Both the position numbers and the translations under genes were made by a program. From contig OX485807.1 in NCBI GenBank assembly GCA_950295325.1, positions 5,394,501 to 5,458,500 of the forward strand: a stretch of DNA of 64,000 bases, written 5' to 3'. Shown here piece by piece: positions 53,854 through 64,000 of the stretch. Numbering within the stretch: the first letter of the stretch is position 1; every line of letters starts with the position of its first letter. Below the pieces are notes generated by a model, which saw only the letters and a program-made list of their open reading frames with translations, did not search any database and was not told the DNA's origin. This stretch comes from Polytrichum commune (Eukaryota > Streptophyta > Polytrichopsida > Polytrichales > Polytrichaceae).

Positions 53854-54409
53854 TACTAAGTTTGTGATTATTAAAGATTAGATCGTAAATCTTCTGACCT
53901 ATTCCTTGAGTATGTTGATGGACTCGATGTGTCACTTATTTGGTCAATCTTACTATTTACTTGCTTATTAATAATCAATCGAGAATAGATTTGTTGGGTC
54001 GGGATGAGAGGAGCCATACATGAACACTGCATTAAAATACTCACCAACCTAAACATCCCAAAGTCAAATATATAAAACCCTCGAGAAAAAAACATACACC
54101 AAAACGGTCTATTGGAAAAATCAATTTTGAGTTGGAGTTAGTACTAATGAACGGAAAGAAAATTCAACCAACTCGGTCAATATCCTTACTTCTTAATAAT
54201 CACTCAGTTATTCATAGAATTGCTATGATCATCTTTTGTGTTTTTATTTGAAATAGCAAAAAAACAAATAAAAAACATGGTTCAATTAATTTCATGAAGT
54301 GTTGATTTTGAGCCAATATTTTGGGAAAACAAATAGGTTGATATGTAACAAGTAGCCAACTCTCCCCACTCATTGTTTAGTACTGTGCTTGTTGAATGAT
54401 TATGAGTGG
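53854..54409. other. Intergenic, no gene seen
   Basis: Nothing recognisable. Confidence 0.4.
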
Positions 54410-54567
54410 TGCATGACCTTACTCCATGATATGGGTCCTCAAAATATAATAGTGGGATGTTGGGAGTTCGATTTATATTTGAGTCTCCTTTTGCAACTTT
54501 TCAAGAATCCAACTATTGTATTATGAGGGCCACATAATGACAATTGGACGTTGAGTAATGTTATGTG
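54410..54567. mobile_element. Foldback element E, copy 2 (decayed)
   Basis: The right arm TTGAGTAATGTTATGTGATC matches the right arm of 31880-32040. The left arm pairs only loosely, with AATATAATAGTGGGATG against the inverse of ATCCAACTATTGTATTAT. Confidence 0.4.
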
Positions 54568-55379
54568 ATCAGTGGACAAATAAGTTATGTTTGCATTTAC
54601 TAGCTACTTTCAAAGTTTATTGCTTGCAGTCTCAATTTGCTTAGTCTTCGTCTTTTGTGGCCTAGTAAGTAGATCGTGATTTACATCGAGGATGCATTGG
54701 CTTGTCTTTGTTGTAGGCTAACTCGAGGTAAACGAGGTTAATTTAGTTAGCGTCTTTAATCGGACACATGTTTTTGGCTCATAATCCACGGTAAGTTAAA
54801 CTACACCCACCATCCCCCATAGCTAGGAGTGTTATTCAATGAGCTATGACATGCTTGATTTTTGTGCGCAAGGTGGGCAAATTTGGATGCGGCATATGAC
54901 TGTGAGGTACCAACTTGTATTGTGGGTTTTCTATAATTAAAAATCAATTCAGCAACATTTTATCTTACATGTAACCACTTTAAAGACATGACATATCCAA
55001 TATTGGCATTAAACTTGGTTTTCATTGGCAAATGACTCATGTAGAATATGCTAATGATGTCGTCCACTCACACAACATTGGTCCATATGACACCAAATTG
55101 AGAAGTAGAGAATGTTCGATTCCGGAGCTTAGATTAATGCCTTCCTGAACTTTGAATTTAATTGTTTCAAATTCTATGGTCTTCGTTCGCAATTGCTAGC
55201 TCGCTCAAAGTTCTAATGCTCGAGTTCATCGGCTGGATGATTCCACAAAGTTGTTGGTGTGCACATTAGCCTCTTCTACCTTAATGGTTATGACTTCTCT
55301 TGGACATATAATTCTCACTCTCTAGAAATCTATCCGAAACTTTCATTTCATTTGTATCCAAAAAATTTAGCCATACATA
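54568..55379. other. Intergenic, no gene seen
   Basis: Nothing recognisable. Confidence 0.4.
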
Positions 55380-55532
55380 CTTGAGCACGTATACAAATGG
55401 CCATTTATTATTGGATTTTTACATACTTAGATTGGCAGATGTGTACTTGAATACATTCAAGTATGCATAGAAATGGCCAATACCCTTGGATTTACAAACA
55501 TGGATTGGCAAACATGTACTTGAATGCAAAAC
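55380..55532. repeat. Diverged tandem duplication, about 80-bp unit
   Basis: The order CTTGA/CAAGTA, ATA-AAATGGCCA, TTGGATTT, GATTGGCA-A-GTGTACTTGAAT occurs twice in succession with about 75% identity by eye. Confidence 0.55.
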
Positions 55533-56389
55533 CTAAAGGTGCTATAGTCAACCACTATCTCCAAAATGGTAACGAGCCTTAATGATGTGATAGACCCATA
55601 AGAACTAGAAACGTTGGCATGTCCTTAAGCACCAAATTAGGAGAGGAGACACTACGTGCAAATCAAGCCGTCTTGTTCCTATGACTAGGGTTAGGGATTA
55701 GCCTTGAACTTGCATACTTAGGGTCAAAACTAAGTGGCCTCCATTCATCTACATGACTAGCTAAGTGAGAGAGGCATCGTGTGTGAGTTGGTGGTAACTT
55801 TTGGAGTGTGGTAATTGGAGTCGGGTTGCATGATGAAGTAGTTATCACCTCACACGTACCATGGGTAACAAGGTTCAAGAGTCACCTTTATAGAATTTGA
55901 TGCATAGTAACATGCATTCTTGATTTATATTGTTGAATATGGTATCTTCACACTTGTGGCCTCGATAACAAGTGGAATAATGTTGTGCACACCTGGTGCA
56001 CATAACTAACCTCAATTGGTGATGGATTGGTTGTACATACACATGTGGGGGAGGGGTGATTGGCAAGCTCAATCGTGTTTTGTTGATTATCAATAATCTT
56101 CTGAATTTTTTTGTAAGTACATGACAAAAAAATGAAAATACACATGAAGTATAAATATATGTGTAGTGTATGAAGTGTTATTGGAAAACTACGAAGGAAA
56201 CATCAAAATGTTTGGCAAGGTAGTAGAGCCTTTAAAAAGGGCAACCCCATCCACCCTCTAGGGTATTTCTCTCTCTTAACTGCATGAAGTCCTATCCATG
56301 GGCATAAGGTCTTAACACCAAGAATTGTGCCTTGGAGGATACATAGTTGTTTGGTTCCACCAAATGGAAACTTGACTTGCCATCTGGTG
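55533..56389. other. Intergenic, no gene seen
   Basis: Short chance frames only. Confidence 0.4.
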
Positions 56390-57350
56390 TCGAATGCAAT
56401 TCGCATTGACCCAACAAATTGAAACTACTCCATTCCTCGCCTATACATTAGGGCAAAAGGGAACATGCATAGAAGAGTCTTTGAATTATGCAAGGCATGG
56501 TATCACACATGCCACATTCGTGTTGGAGATTAACAACCCTAATTTCTTGTGGCATATTGGAAGGTTGCCACCCAACTCTACCAAGAGATGTTTGGCAATG
56601 CAAGCCATTGTAGGGACCTTATGCAATGCCAAAGCGAGACATGACACCAAAAGCAAACATGACACCTTTGCTCCAATGTACAAAGAAATGGAGAAAAAAA
56701 ATGTCTTCCACCAACAATATGGAGCACAAGATTTGGTTTTGCCATGACGACATCAAGTGTTGTGTTAGTGGCAACCAAAATGAATATGTTACGGCCAGTG
56801 AAGATAGGAACCAATATCTCAAGGGATGACGTTTTTGCGCTGAAGGACACCATGTTCCAATTGCAAGAAAGGGAGGGACATTTTCGCCTTGTTGTAGTCC
56901 CTTAACAATTGGGACACTCCCCATATTTCAATTACAGTTTTGCGTGACACTAAACACTGTCGCCCACCTAACTTCCAAATTTCTAATCATATAGTGCATC
57001 ATAATCCATCAACACCAACAACTGAATACAAAAACAAATGGGAGAATGATGGACTTATGGACGTATACTATGTTGTTGGAGTCACTGTCAATTTGTCACT
57101 ATGATTTGGAGTGATCACCAACATTGTCTCCAAGGAGGATAACTCCTATTGTGTCACAATCGGTGACATCCCACAATGCACATGTTTGGCCTTCACCAAA
57201 TTGTCCTTCATTTTTTGGTTTAAAAAAAGAAATTAGGTGTCTTGCAAACATTTGTACCATGTGTTTAGATATCTATGCAAGGTGAATTATGACAACAACA
57301 AGTTCATCCATGGTCCAACATATACATATAATGAGGTCATTTGACTTCTT
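56390..57350 (+). pseudogene. SWIM-type zinc-finger protein fragment, decayed
   Basis: At 57108-57350 the plus strand, read in one frame, gives a segment with the SWIM signature C-x-C...C-x-H: NSYCVTIGDIPQCTC, then VSCKHLYHVFRYLCKV and FIHGPTYTYNEV. The frame is broken by TAG at 57234-57236, where a tryptophan codon would be expected before VSCKH, and by TGA at 57342-57344. Upstream, WENDGLMDVYYVVGVTVN lies in a different frame (about 57041-57098), and KDTMFQLQEREGHFRLVV is found near 56841-56900. Further homology into the open frame at 56394-56744 is possible but not recognised. SWIM domains occur in MULE-type transposases and in plant genes derived from them. I see no DDE catalytic part. 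A MITE A copy begins 26 bp downstream. Confidence 0.6.
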
Positions 57351-57375
57351 GAGCTTGTCGATGTCGATGATGCTA

Positions 57376-57606
57376 CATTTAATATGATAATTAGTGTCAT
57401 ATGGTAATTTATGTCACTATGGTAATTTTTTGGGTGACACTTCTTATGAATAAGTGAACAAATATTGTCATGGATGATTGAAATCTGGATGAAAATCACT
57501 TGGAAAGTGACAGTTGTTGCAACATTGTAAATCTAGAACCCCCATAAATTTTACAATGAATGACAAATAATGTTGGGTTAACATTTGGTGTTGGTGACAC
57601 TACACC
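57376..57606 (-). mobile_element. MITE family A, copy 9 (right end truncated)
   Basis: It starts after TA with CATTTAATATGATAATTAGTG and contains ATGACACTTCTTATGAATAA in the orientation of the 34153 copy (written there GGATGACACTTCTTATGAAT). It ends within the TTGGTGACACTACACCA region without the terminal palindrome. Confidence 0.6.
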
Positions 57607-58858
57607 ACATACGGTTTGCATTTTGCTTATGATGTCGTTTTCCCCCCAGCAAAAGTTGTTTATGTTCCATAATTTTCAAACAACCTACTTGACATTTATT
57701 AGTTCAAAAAAGGAAAGTATTTCATAGTACAAAGTTGCCATATTGGGCAATCTTGAATAGCAAGTGACCCTAAACATCATAAATATTGTACCATAAACAA
57801 TGTGAGCTTCTCGAACAAATTCTCATTTTCCAGTATATTGTTTATGGTATTTAGTAGGACATGTGTAATAGTGTCGCCAAGTTTATACTCGATGCTCGAT
57901 AGTATTATGAGGTCTAAGCCTAGGTTGCACAATGGTTAACAAGTTGACTATAAGTGTGAACACACAATGACTTTGGCATTGGGATGTGCAATAACATACT
58001 CCTCTTGCATACTAAAACATGAAGTCATCATCTCAAACACTTCAAAATTAATTACGCATGTCAATCAGTTACTTATGTTGATAATTAGTCCCGTGTTGAT
58101 GATTAGCGGACATGACACTATTAGGCATAGATAGGTTGTTTGCCCAAAAATGTACGTGGAAATAAATACCACATTCAATAGAGCTATGCATAAAATCCAT
58201 CAAAAGCGATGTAATCATGAGTTTGATCCTTCTTGTGAGGATAATCATTTCAAAGCTCATTAGCTTGTCGTGTGCCAGAGCCTATTTCGAAATTTAGGTG
58301 AAATGCCTTGGACATCCTTCTAGCATCCCAAAAATAATGAGTAGATTTTAGGCTCTAAAACAAGGTGTTTGCCCATGGACCCGCTGCCACATAACTTGGA
58401 TCGGTTTATGCAAGGCTAGCTTGGCCCACCCATCTTCGTAGGACAAGCTAGAAAGCCAAGTTTTTAATAACTTGACACCACTTTTCGAGGATACTAATTT
58501 AAGCATTTAGAAAACTCGGGGGAGTATATGCATAAGCTCTCCAACTCTAGTTTTAGCCAACTCAACAGGAGTTCAATGCCAAGACTTTAAGCATAACTTA
58601 AAGGTACTAGTCGGGATCACTCGTCACAAGATGGACCCTTTGCACAAGTAGTCCCAAGAAGTTTAATTTTTTAAATTTTTTTAGCATTTTTTTATCTCAT
58701 TCAATTTAACTCCCACACAATTGAACATTTCATTGTTGTTGGCATTTCATTTGTTCACCATTCATCTCTTGTATATGCTTTCACAATTTTGAATGAATTT
58801 CGTAAGGTAATTCTCAATGTTTCAAAATCTGGAAAGTCTTAATCAATCCATCTTAAGC
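57607..58858. other. Intergenic with dispersed repeat I, copy 2
   Basis: About 58385-58485 matches 12959-13060 in inverted orientation (CTTGGATCGGTTTATGCAAG, GTAGGACAAGCTAGAAAG, ACTTGACACCACT). The rest holds no recognisable gene. Confidence 0.4.
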
Positions 58859-58861
58859 TTA

Positions 58862-59460
58862 GGGCCGCATTACACACAAACGAAGAGCCGTGACCATGAA
58901 AATCTATGATTTTGAACAATCATCTAAACGGTGTACCCATGGGAAATATAATTATAGATTTGCAAGTTATGGGCCCTCAAGCTTAGTGTAAAGTGAAAGT
59001 GGACCATGTTGGAGTGAAGTAGTTTCACATCTAATGTCATTGTCCTTTAGGGCGTGGCCGATGATGTTTCACAAATATACACTCTATTCACTCCGGCATC
59101 TTTCGGAGACCATAATTCTTCTTCTTTTGGATCATGTTGAGCAACTGCAACATATGCCTGGGTTCAGACCCCACCATGGCACCATAAGATTTCTAGGAAC
59201 CAATGACCATTTGAAGCAATTGTCACAACTCCTAGTTATGCGTTGGACTCACCTCTTCTTTATGGGCCTAACGCAATATCTTGTAGACCATGAACCATTA
59301 TCTTCTTGTTGCCATGTAGGATAGCACACAAAATTTTCACCCATTCAAATGTTTTTGGTTGTTTGGGCCCTCGAGACTTTTGTTGATTCAACTTCTCGAC
59401 CAATCATAAAATTTATATATCACAAGTCAAGGGCCCTTAAGCTCTAGTGTAAAGTGGCCC
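58862..59460. mobile_element. PIF/Harbinger-like MITE family C, copy 3
   Basis: The element is bounded by TTA at 58859-58861 and at 59461-59463. It starts GGGCCGCATTACACACAAAC followed by GAAGAGCCGTGACCATGAAA, which matches the 33103 copy. It ends with the inverse of GGGCCACTTTACACTAGAGC. The 96-codon plus-strand frame inside is accidental. Confidence 0.7.
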
Positions 59461-59463
59461 TTA

Positions 59464-60315
59464 CTTCATTGATTGGTGACCATGGGTAGATGTGTCTAAT
59501 GATGCCACCATGAAAATGACGATATGTCATAATAGTTACACACACAAATGTAGGTGTATAGTTTATTACAATAGTTTTTCCTTCCTTTTGTTGTAAGCCT
59601 TTAGGGATTGGACTACTTACCGCCCAAATTTTGGTCATTGTCCAAATTTTACTTACTTAACCCCTAAAGGTTGGCAATGCCCAACAATGGTTGCAAGTTT
59701 CGAATGTTGTGAGTGTTGGACATTGGCAATTGTATTTGGAGTAACTAAAACCCAAAAAAACATGGGCATAGGTGCCACACTTCCTTTTACTTTCCAAGGG
59801 AAAATATTAATTTAATGCTTGATATTGGGAATTTCTAGAACATGATGTTGTAGATATGAAGTCATCCTTTAAACTTAATCCCTAGTATGCATTAAGAACA
59901 CATGAGATCATTGATTGAGTGTTAAACAATACACTCACTTGTATGTACATCGATTGTTGTGCTAGTTGCATTGCCGTTATGTAACGTATCCAAGGTTCCC
60001 TCCCACTTCCTGGTCTCTACGGAGTACATTGTTGTCCTTTAATGACAACATGCTTGTCTTTCAAGCAAGTGAAATGCAACCTTAGCACCCATATCTATGT
60101 CATTGTTTGTGTACTTGATTCAATTTTTAAACTTTTTTTATACATGGATGTCATTGTCACCCATATAAGGCTAACTTAGAGCCCTTGTATACGCAACCTA
60201 GTAGTGGATGGAAACAACAAACTTAAGAGGAAGATTTCACACCAAAGTCCACTTGGGATTATGCTGACTATGGGACGAGCAATTTTTGTGTGTTTATCGC
60301 CTATGTTCATAGTGG
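59464..60315. other. Intergenic, no gene seen
   Basis: Nothing recognisable. The short plus-strand frame beginning at 60204 runs into the SINE copy and is not a gene. Confidence 0.4.
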
Positions 60316-60604
60316 GTGGATTAGCCCAACTATGGTGGGGGGTCCTTGGACCTTGTTGTATGGGTACCTCAAAGCCCTTTGGGGGGATACCATGTCCGGT
60401 ATCTTCAAGGCACTAGTGGCTAGCTAGGAACTAGTATAGTGTGTCACTATAGTGTCCATCCTCGAAAGGGGAGAGTAGTATTGCCCCAATGTCCCCTTGT
60501 CCAGTGGGCATCGGGTCATTGACATTACGAACGGACACTTTATTCACGCCGGCCCCTTGCAAAAAAGGGACCGGAGTTTCTATCTATCTATCTGGAGTGG
60601 ATTA
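60316..60604 (+). mobile_element. 5'-truncated SINE copy (same family as 60881-61250)
   Basis: The body 60324-60596 matches the 3' three-quarters of the full copy in opposite orientation, including GGTCCTTGGACCTTGTTGTA, GGGCATCGGGTCATTG and a TCTATCTATCTATC tail. The tRNA-like head is missing. Direct repeats GTGGATTA at 60316-60323 and 60597-60604 flank it, as expected for a truncated reverse-transcribed insertion. Confidence 0.75.
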
Positions 60605-60869
60605 ATGTAGTCCCTTTCTATGTAACATGTAAAAACCCCAAGAAGATGAATGTGTGCAAGCATGTCAAACATATGTGTTTTCTATAAATGTATACAACCC
60701 GTATGAAACTGACCAAAAAACATTTTAGGGCTTGAATGAAGAGTTTGTCTTAATGAAGCCTTGCTTTCAACTACTATGCTTATTTTAAATATTGTGGGCC
60801 CCATCCCATTAAACTGATTTCCACATCAAAAGTGGGAGAATATTGCGGGTGCACAATGCTCTCACAAAC
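60605..60869. other. Spacer between inverted SINE copies
   Basis: About 265 bp of AT-rich DNA forming the loop of the inverted SINE pair. Confidence 0.5.
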
Positions 60870-61261
60870 TTGCCAACCCATAGATAGATAGAAACTCCGG
60901 TCCCTTTTTAGCAAGGGGCCGGCGTGAATAAAATGTCCGTTCGTAATGCCAATGACCCGATGCCCACTGGACAAGGGGACATTGGGGCAATACTACTCTC
61001 CCCTTTCGAGGATGGGCACTATAGTGACACACTATACTAGTTCCTAGCTAGCCACTAGTGCCTTGAGGATACCGGACATGGAATCCCCCCAAAGGGCTTT
61101 GAGGTACCCGTACAACAAGGTCCAAGGACCCCCCACCATAGTTGGGTGGACTAAGGTGATGAGCACCACGCCGGCATGGGGAATAGAACCCACAACCTCC
61201 TCATTGGGGGCCATGAGCCCTAACCACCAAGCCAAGGCCCGTGGTGCTTTTTGCCAACCCA
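60870..61261 (-). mobile_element. Full-length SINE with tRNA-like head
   Basis: It lies between perfect 11-bp direct repeats TTGCCAACCCA (60870-60880 and 61251-61261). Read on the minus strand, it begins GCACCAC at 61247. The first 85 nt (61247-61163) can fold like a tRNA: a 7-bp acceptor stem GCACCAC/GTGGTGC, an anticodon-like stem CTCAT/ATGAG, and a T-arm GTGGG-TTCTATT-CCCAT. The A-box-like TGGCTTGGTGGTTAGG and B-box-like GGTTCTATTCC sit at tRNA spacing. The body continues for about 280 nt and ends in a (TCTA)n tail. The acceptor stem resembles glycine tRNA. The 72-codon minus-strand frame is accidental. Confidence 0.85.
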
Positions 61262-61821
61262 CATTATATAAGACAATTGGTCCACATTGTATAGTGTGTT
61301 ATTATCATTGTATTGAAATTAATGTGCATTCGAAAGACTTCCAACTTAGATGAAAGAAGGTGGGCATGTCATAGGGACATAACAAGTGTGACTAGGATTG
61401 CACATTATTTTTATTCTGTAGTGGTGTATATTGTGAATCAAATTATAGGGTTGTCCAAGGCAAGCCACACTATACATTTGCCCGCACTATTTACCATGGT
61501 AATTGTACATAATTTATCAACATTGTTACAAGATCATTGAAGGGAAAAATAAAATAAAATAAAATAGTCATATTTTATCCCTATACCCACTCCGTTCCGA
61601 ATAGAACTTGGTTCCCATAGATTATATACATGTGCAAATATTGAACCCAAGATATTTTGAAATGTGGAATGAATATAACAACTTGTATTTGTAACTAACT
61701 TGTAGGAACTATAAGTCAACTCTATGAGCTTCCAAGTTGATCATTTTGTCCTTTTTTTTTTAGTACTTTTTAAAAGTTTGAAATACATTGGAAAGAAGGC
61801 ACAAAATACTTCACATAATTG
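61262..61821. other. Intergenic, no gene seen
   Basis: Nothing recognisable. Confidence 0.4.
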
Positions 61822-61999
61822 CACCATATATGGTATTTAGTGTCACATACTATTTGGAATTACGCAATGCCATAATTATAAACTATTGATCTCATTTGGA
61901 CATTATCAAACATTGACAATTTATTTGGTGAACTCTTACATTATCAGTAAAAAGGTATAACATTGCATAACTTCACATTGTAAATACCATAAGCGGTGT
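61822..61999. mobile_element. MITE family A (short form), copy 10
   Basis: The left arm ACCATATATGGTATTTAGTG continues into TCACATACTATTTGGAATTACGCAATGC in pieces that match 26785. The right arm has the inverse GCATAACTTCACATTGTAAATA. The termini are worn. Confidence 0.5.
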
Positions 62000-62313
62000 A
62001 GTTGGATTAAGATGCAAATGTGGAATCATGTTGCCTATGTCATCAACCATATGGAATGATTTAGTTAGGTATGCATTTAGGGCTTCACATCAAGACATGT
62101 GCCTATGCTATCTACCCTTACCTTCACCCTATAGTGATCCTTATTAAAGCTTGCTTAGATTGAACAAAGTTACAACATGAGAATCTAAAGTTGGTTTTGG
62201 ACACATCTATAATCAAGGCTCAAGGCATGCACTCTTCATTAGGATAAAAAACGATGTGTGTACGTCACCTTCAAAATAATAACCCTATTGACCTAGAAAA
62301 AAAACACATGCAG

Positions 62314-62315
62314 AA

Positions 62316-62346
<31 letters not shown>

Positions 62347-62364
62347 CATATATATATATATATA
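62314..62364. repeat. (ATCT)n(TA)n microsatellite
   Basis: About eight ATCT units followed by about eight TA units. Such a tail can mark a SINE end, but no SINE body precedes it on either strand. Confidence 0.9.
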
Positions 62365-64000
62365 ATGCGTTCTAATATTTGTACTAGTTTGAAATATATG
62401 TACCCACTCATGGCTAGAATCCTAATTTTGCATTTTCCTTCTGAAGGATGAGCCTATTATTTTTTTTGTAAATGATAAACATCACAAGATTACTTGAAAT
62501 ATACATACAAACCATACCTTCGACAATGTCCCTCATAATGACGAGTACAATATACATAGGCCGTTCAATTAATACCCCTTTCGTGCACCCATGTGGGTAG
62601 GGTACTGCAACGTAGTACGCACACCCCAAGGACCAACACTTTGAAGATGAGTATTTAAACCGCCGTAAGTGCACATAAACTACATTCTAACATGTGTTGA
62701 AGACATCTTTCAAATACCAACTTTGAGATAATAAAGATTGTGTTCATATCCTTACAAGAACAATTATAAAGTCTCCTATGACCGTGTTCATCCAATCTTG
62801 TTCACATCATAATCCACACAATTTTGGTAGGTGAACATTCTCAAGGGGGTATTGTAACTCAAGGTGAGAGTTTTACACTGGGGTCCAAGAACCATGAAAA
62901 CTCCACAATTGAGCACTCTATCATCAAGAGCAATGTTATGGACCCAAAGGTTTAGATGGAGAGAGAATTACCATATACAAACATACCTCTCATTCATCCG
63001 ACATATTGTCCTTAAAATAGCATACAACTAAAAGGTTACTTATTGAGGTTCATTTGACACTGAATTTAGCTTCAAGGACCTTGAATTAGTCTATTCGAGG
63101 TCGTTGAGATGAATTAGCGATAAACCTAAGCCCGAGGCATGAAACGAAACAAAGGGGGGCCAATGTGGCATCCCTTTGTTGCCAATCTTACTCCTCCTAG
63201 TACAAGAAACCAACACTTGAGCTTGGATTCAATCTTGAGTCCGAAAGGAAGGTCCATTTAACCCTTAAAAAACTTGAATGTCCACAAAAAGACACCAAGA
63301 TTTTTAAAGTCACTTTGGAGGCATCCAATTAGTCCATTTCCAATCGAAAGTTCTTCCACTTCTAGCCTTTAAACCTCCACACCGACTCCATACCATCTCT
63401 ATCCTTTAGTGGTATGTGGTTTGGTAATGACGGTGACCTCTTAGGGTCCCCTCAAATGCATGTTTCATATCCTAACAGTAGTGGGCTAAATGGAGGAAGA
63501 AAAATTGTAACCATTTAACATATGAGCATTTAAGAGCCCTAGATTATACCTCGTATAACATATTTGAGCTACACACTTTCATTTTCAGTTAACCATGTCA
63601 AAAGGAACTCGATCTGAAATTAACATACGAATAAAGTAAGCCCTTTGCTGTTATTGATGATTTCGGCTCAAATAAGTAGCATGGGTGCCCTTGGATGCAA
63701 ACACACACGTCGTACTTGGATCCTCAATGCTTAGTGTACGAGTGTAATTGTAATCCTCTCCTTGACATAAGACGATGTATATAATGAGACCTCAAACACA
63801 TAAACACATAAAATACGATTTACAAACTTGGGTTGAATCATGTATGTGGTCGTATATTGAGACCCCGTGTCCTTTTAAGGGGTAAGACCCACCCACCTTA
63901 TACCCGCCCTAAAACACTTTCCGTATTTCAAGGGATGGGGACTTGGACCGGAGAGTAGTGTTGGATCACTCATCACCGCATGCCAAGTCATCCATTAAAA
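62365..64000. other. AT-rich intergenic to the window end, no gene seen
   Basis: Chance frames only. The last 800 bp are slightly more mixed in composition but show no domain or splice structure. Confidence 0.4.

Overview
This is plant nuclear DNA. It carries three intact intron-rich genes, all on the minus strand, and their products mark a land plant: an ER protein disulfide isomerase ending in KDEL, a BRUTUS-type hemerythrin/CHY/RING E3 ligase, and a secreted, membrane-anchored heme-binding protein related to the ethylbenzene dehydrogenase heme subunit (EB_dh fold). Introns are mostly 80-1000 bp with GT-AG ends. Intergenic DNA is AT-rich and full of short non-autonomous transposons. I cannot name the species. 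The EB_dh-like gene and the compact introns fit a non-flowering land plant such as a bryophyte, but that is inference.

Layout. 1-4.87 kb: repeats (a 384-bp inverted-repeat element, two inverted copies of one MITE, a palindromic microsatellite, a Stowaway-type MITE). 4.87-9.95 kb: EB_dh-like gene, 8 coding exons, 365 aa; the end of its exon 1 lies in a threefold tandem duplication that fills half of intron 1. 10-15.3 kb: intergenic, with old repeat fragments. 15.28-20.39 kb: PDI gene, 12 exons, 554 aa, with a MITE about 230 bp upstream of its ATG. 20.6-36.6 kb: a mobile-element landscape of TA-flanked MITEs with CACTAAATA ends, PIF/Harbinger-like MITEs with TTA duplications, nested insertions, a probable pogo/Tigger remnant, a GC-rich orphan patch and a short interstitial telomeric repeat. 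36.68-45.63 kb: BRUTUS-like gene, 16 coding exons, 1328 aa, with a GC-rich upstream flank carrying two G-boxes and very short upstream ORFs. 47.6-64 kb: mostly silent DNA with more MITEs, two different tRNA-headed SINE families with clear target-site duplications, and a decayed SWIM zinc-finger gene fragment.

The three genes are not an obvious functional cluster. BRUTUS links to iron sensing, PDI to oxidative folding in the ER, and the EB_dh-like protein is predicted to bind heme on the exoplasmic side of a membrane. All three exon models were built by hand: every splice joins in frame and the totals are exact multiples of three (1098, 1665 and 3987 nt including stops). No cDNA evidence was available. 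I found no RNA genes apart from the SINE heads, and no CRISPR or organellar insert.
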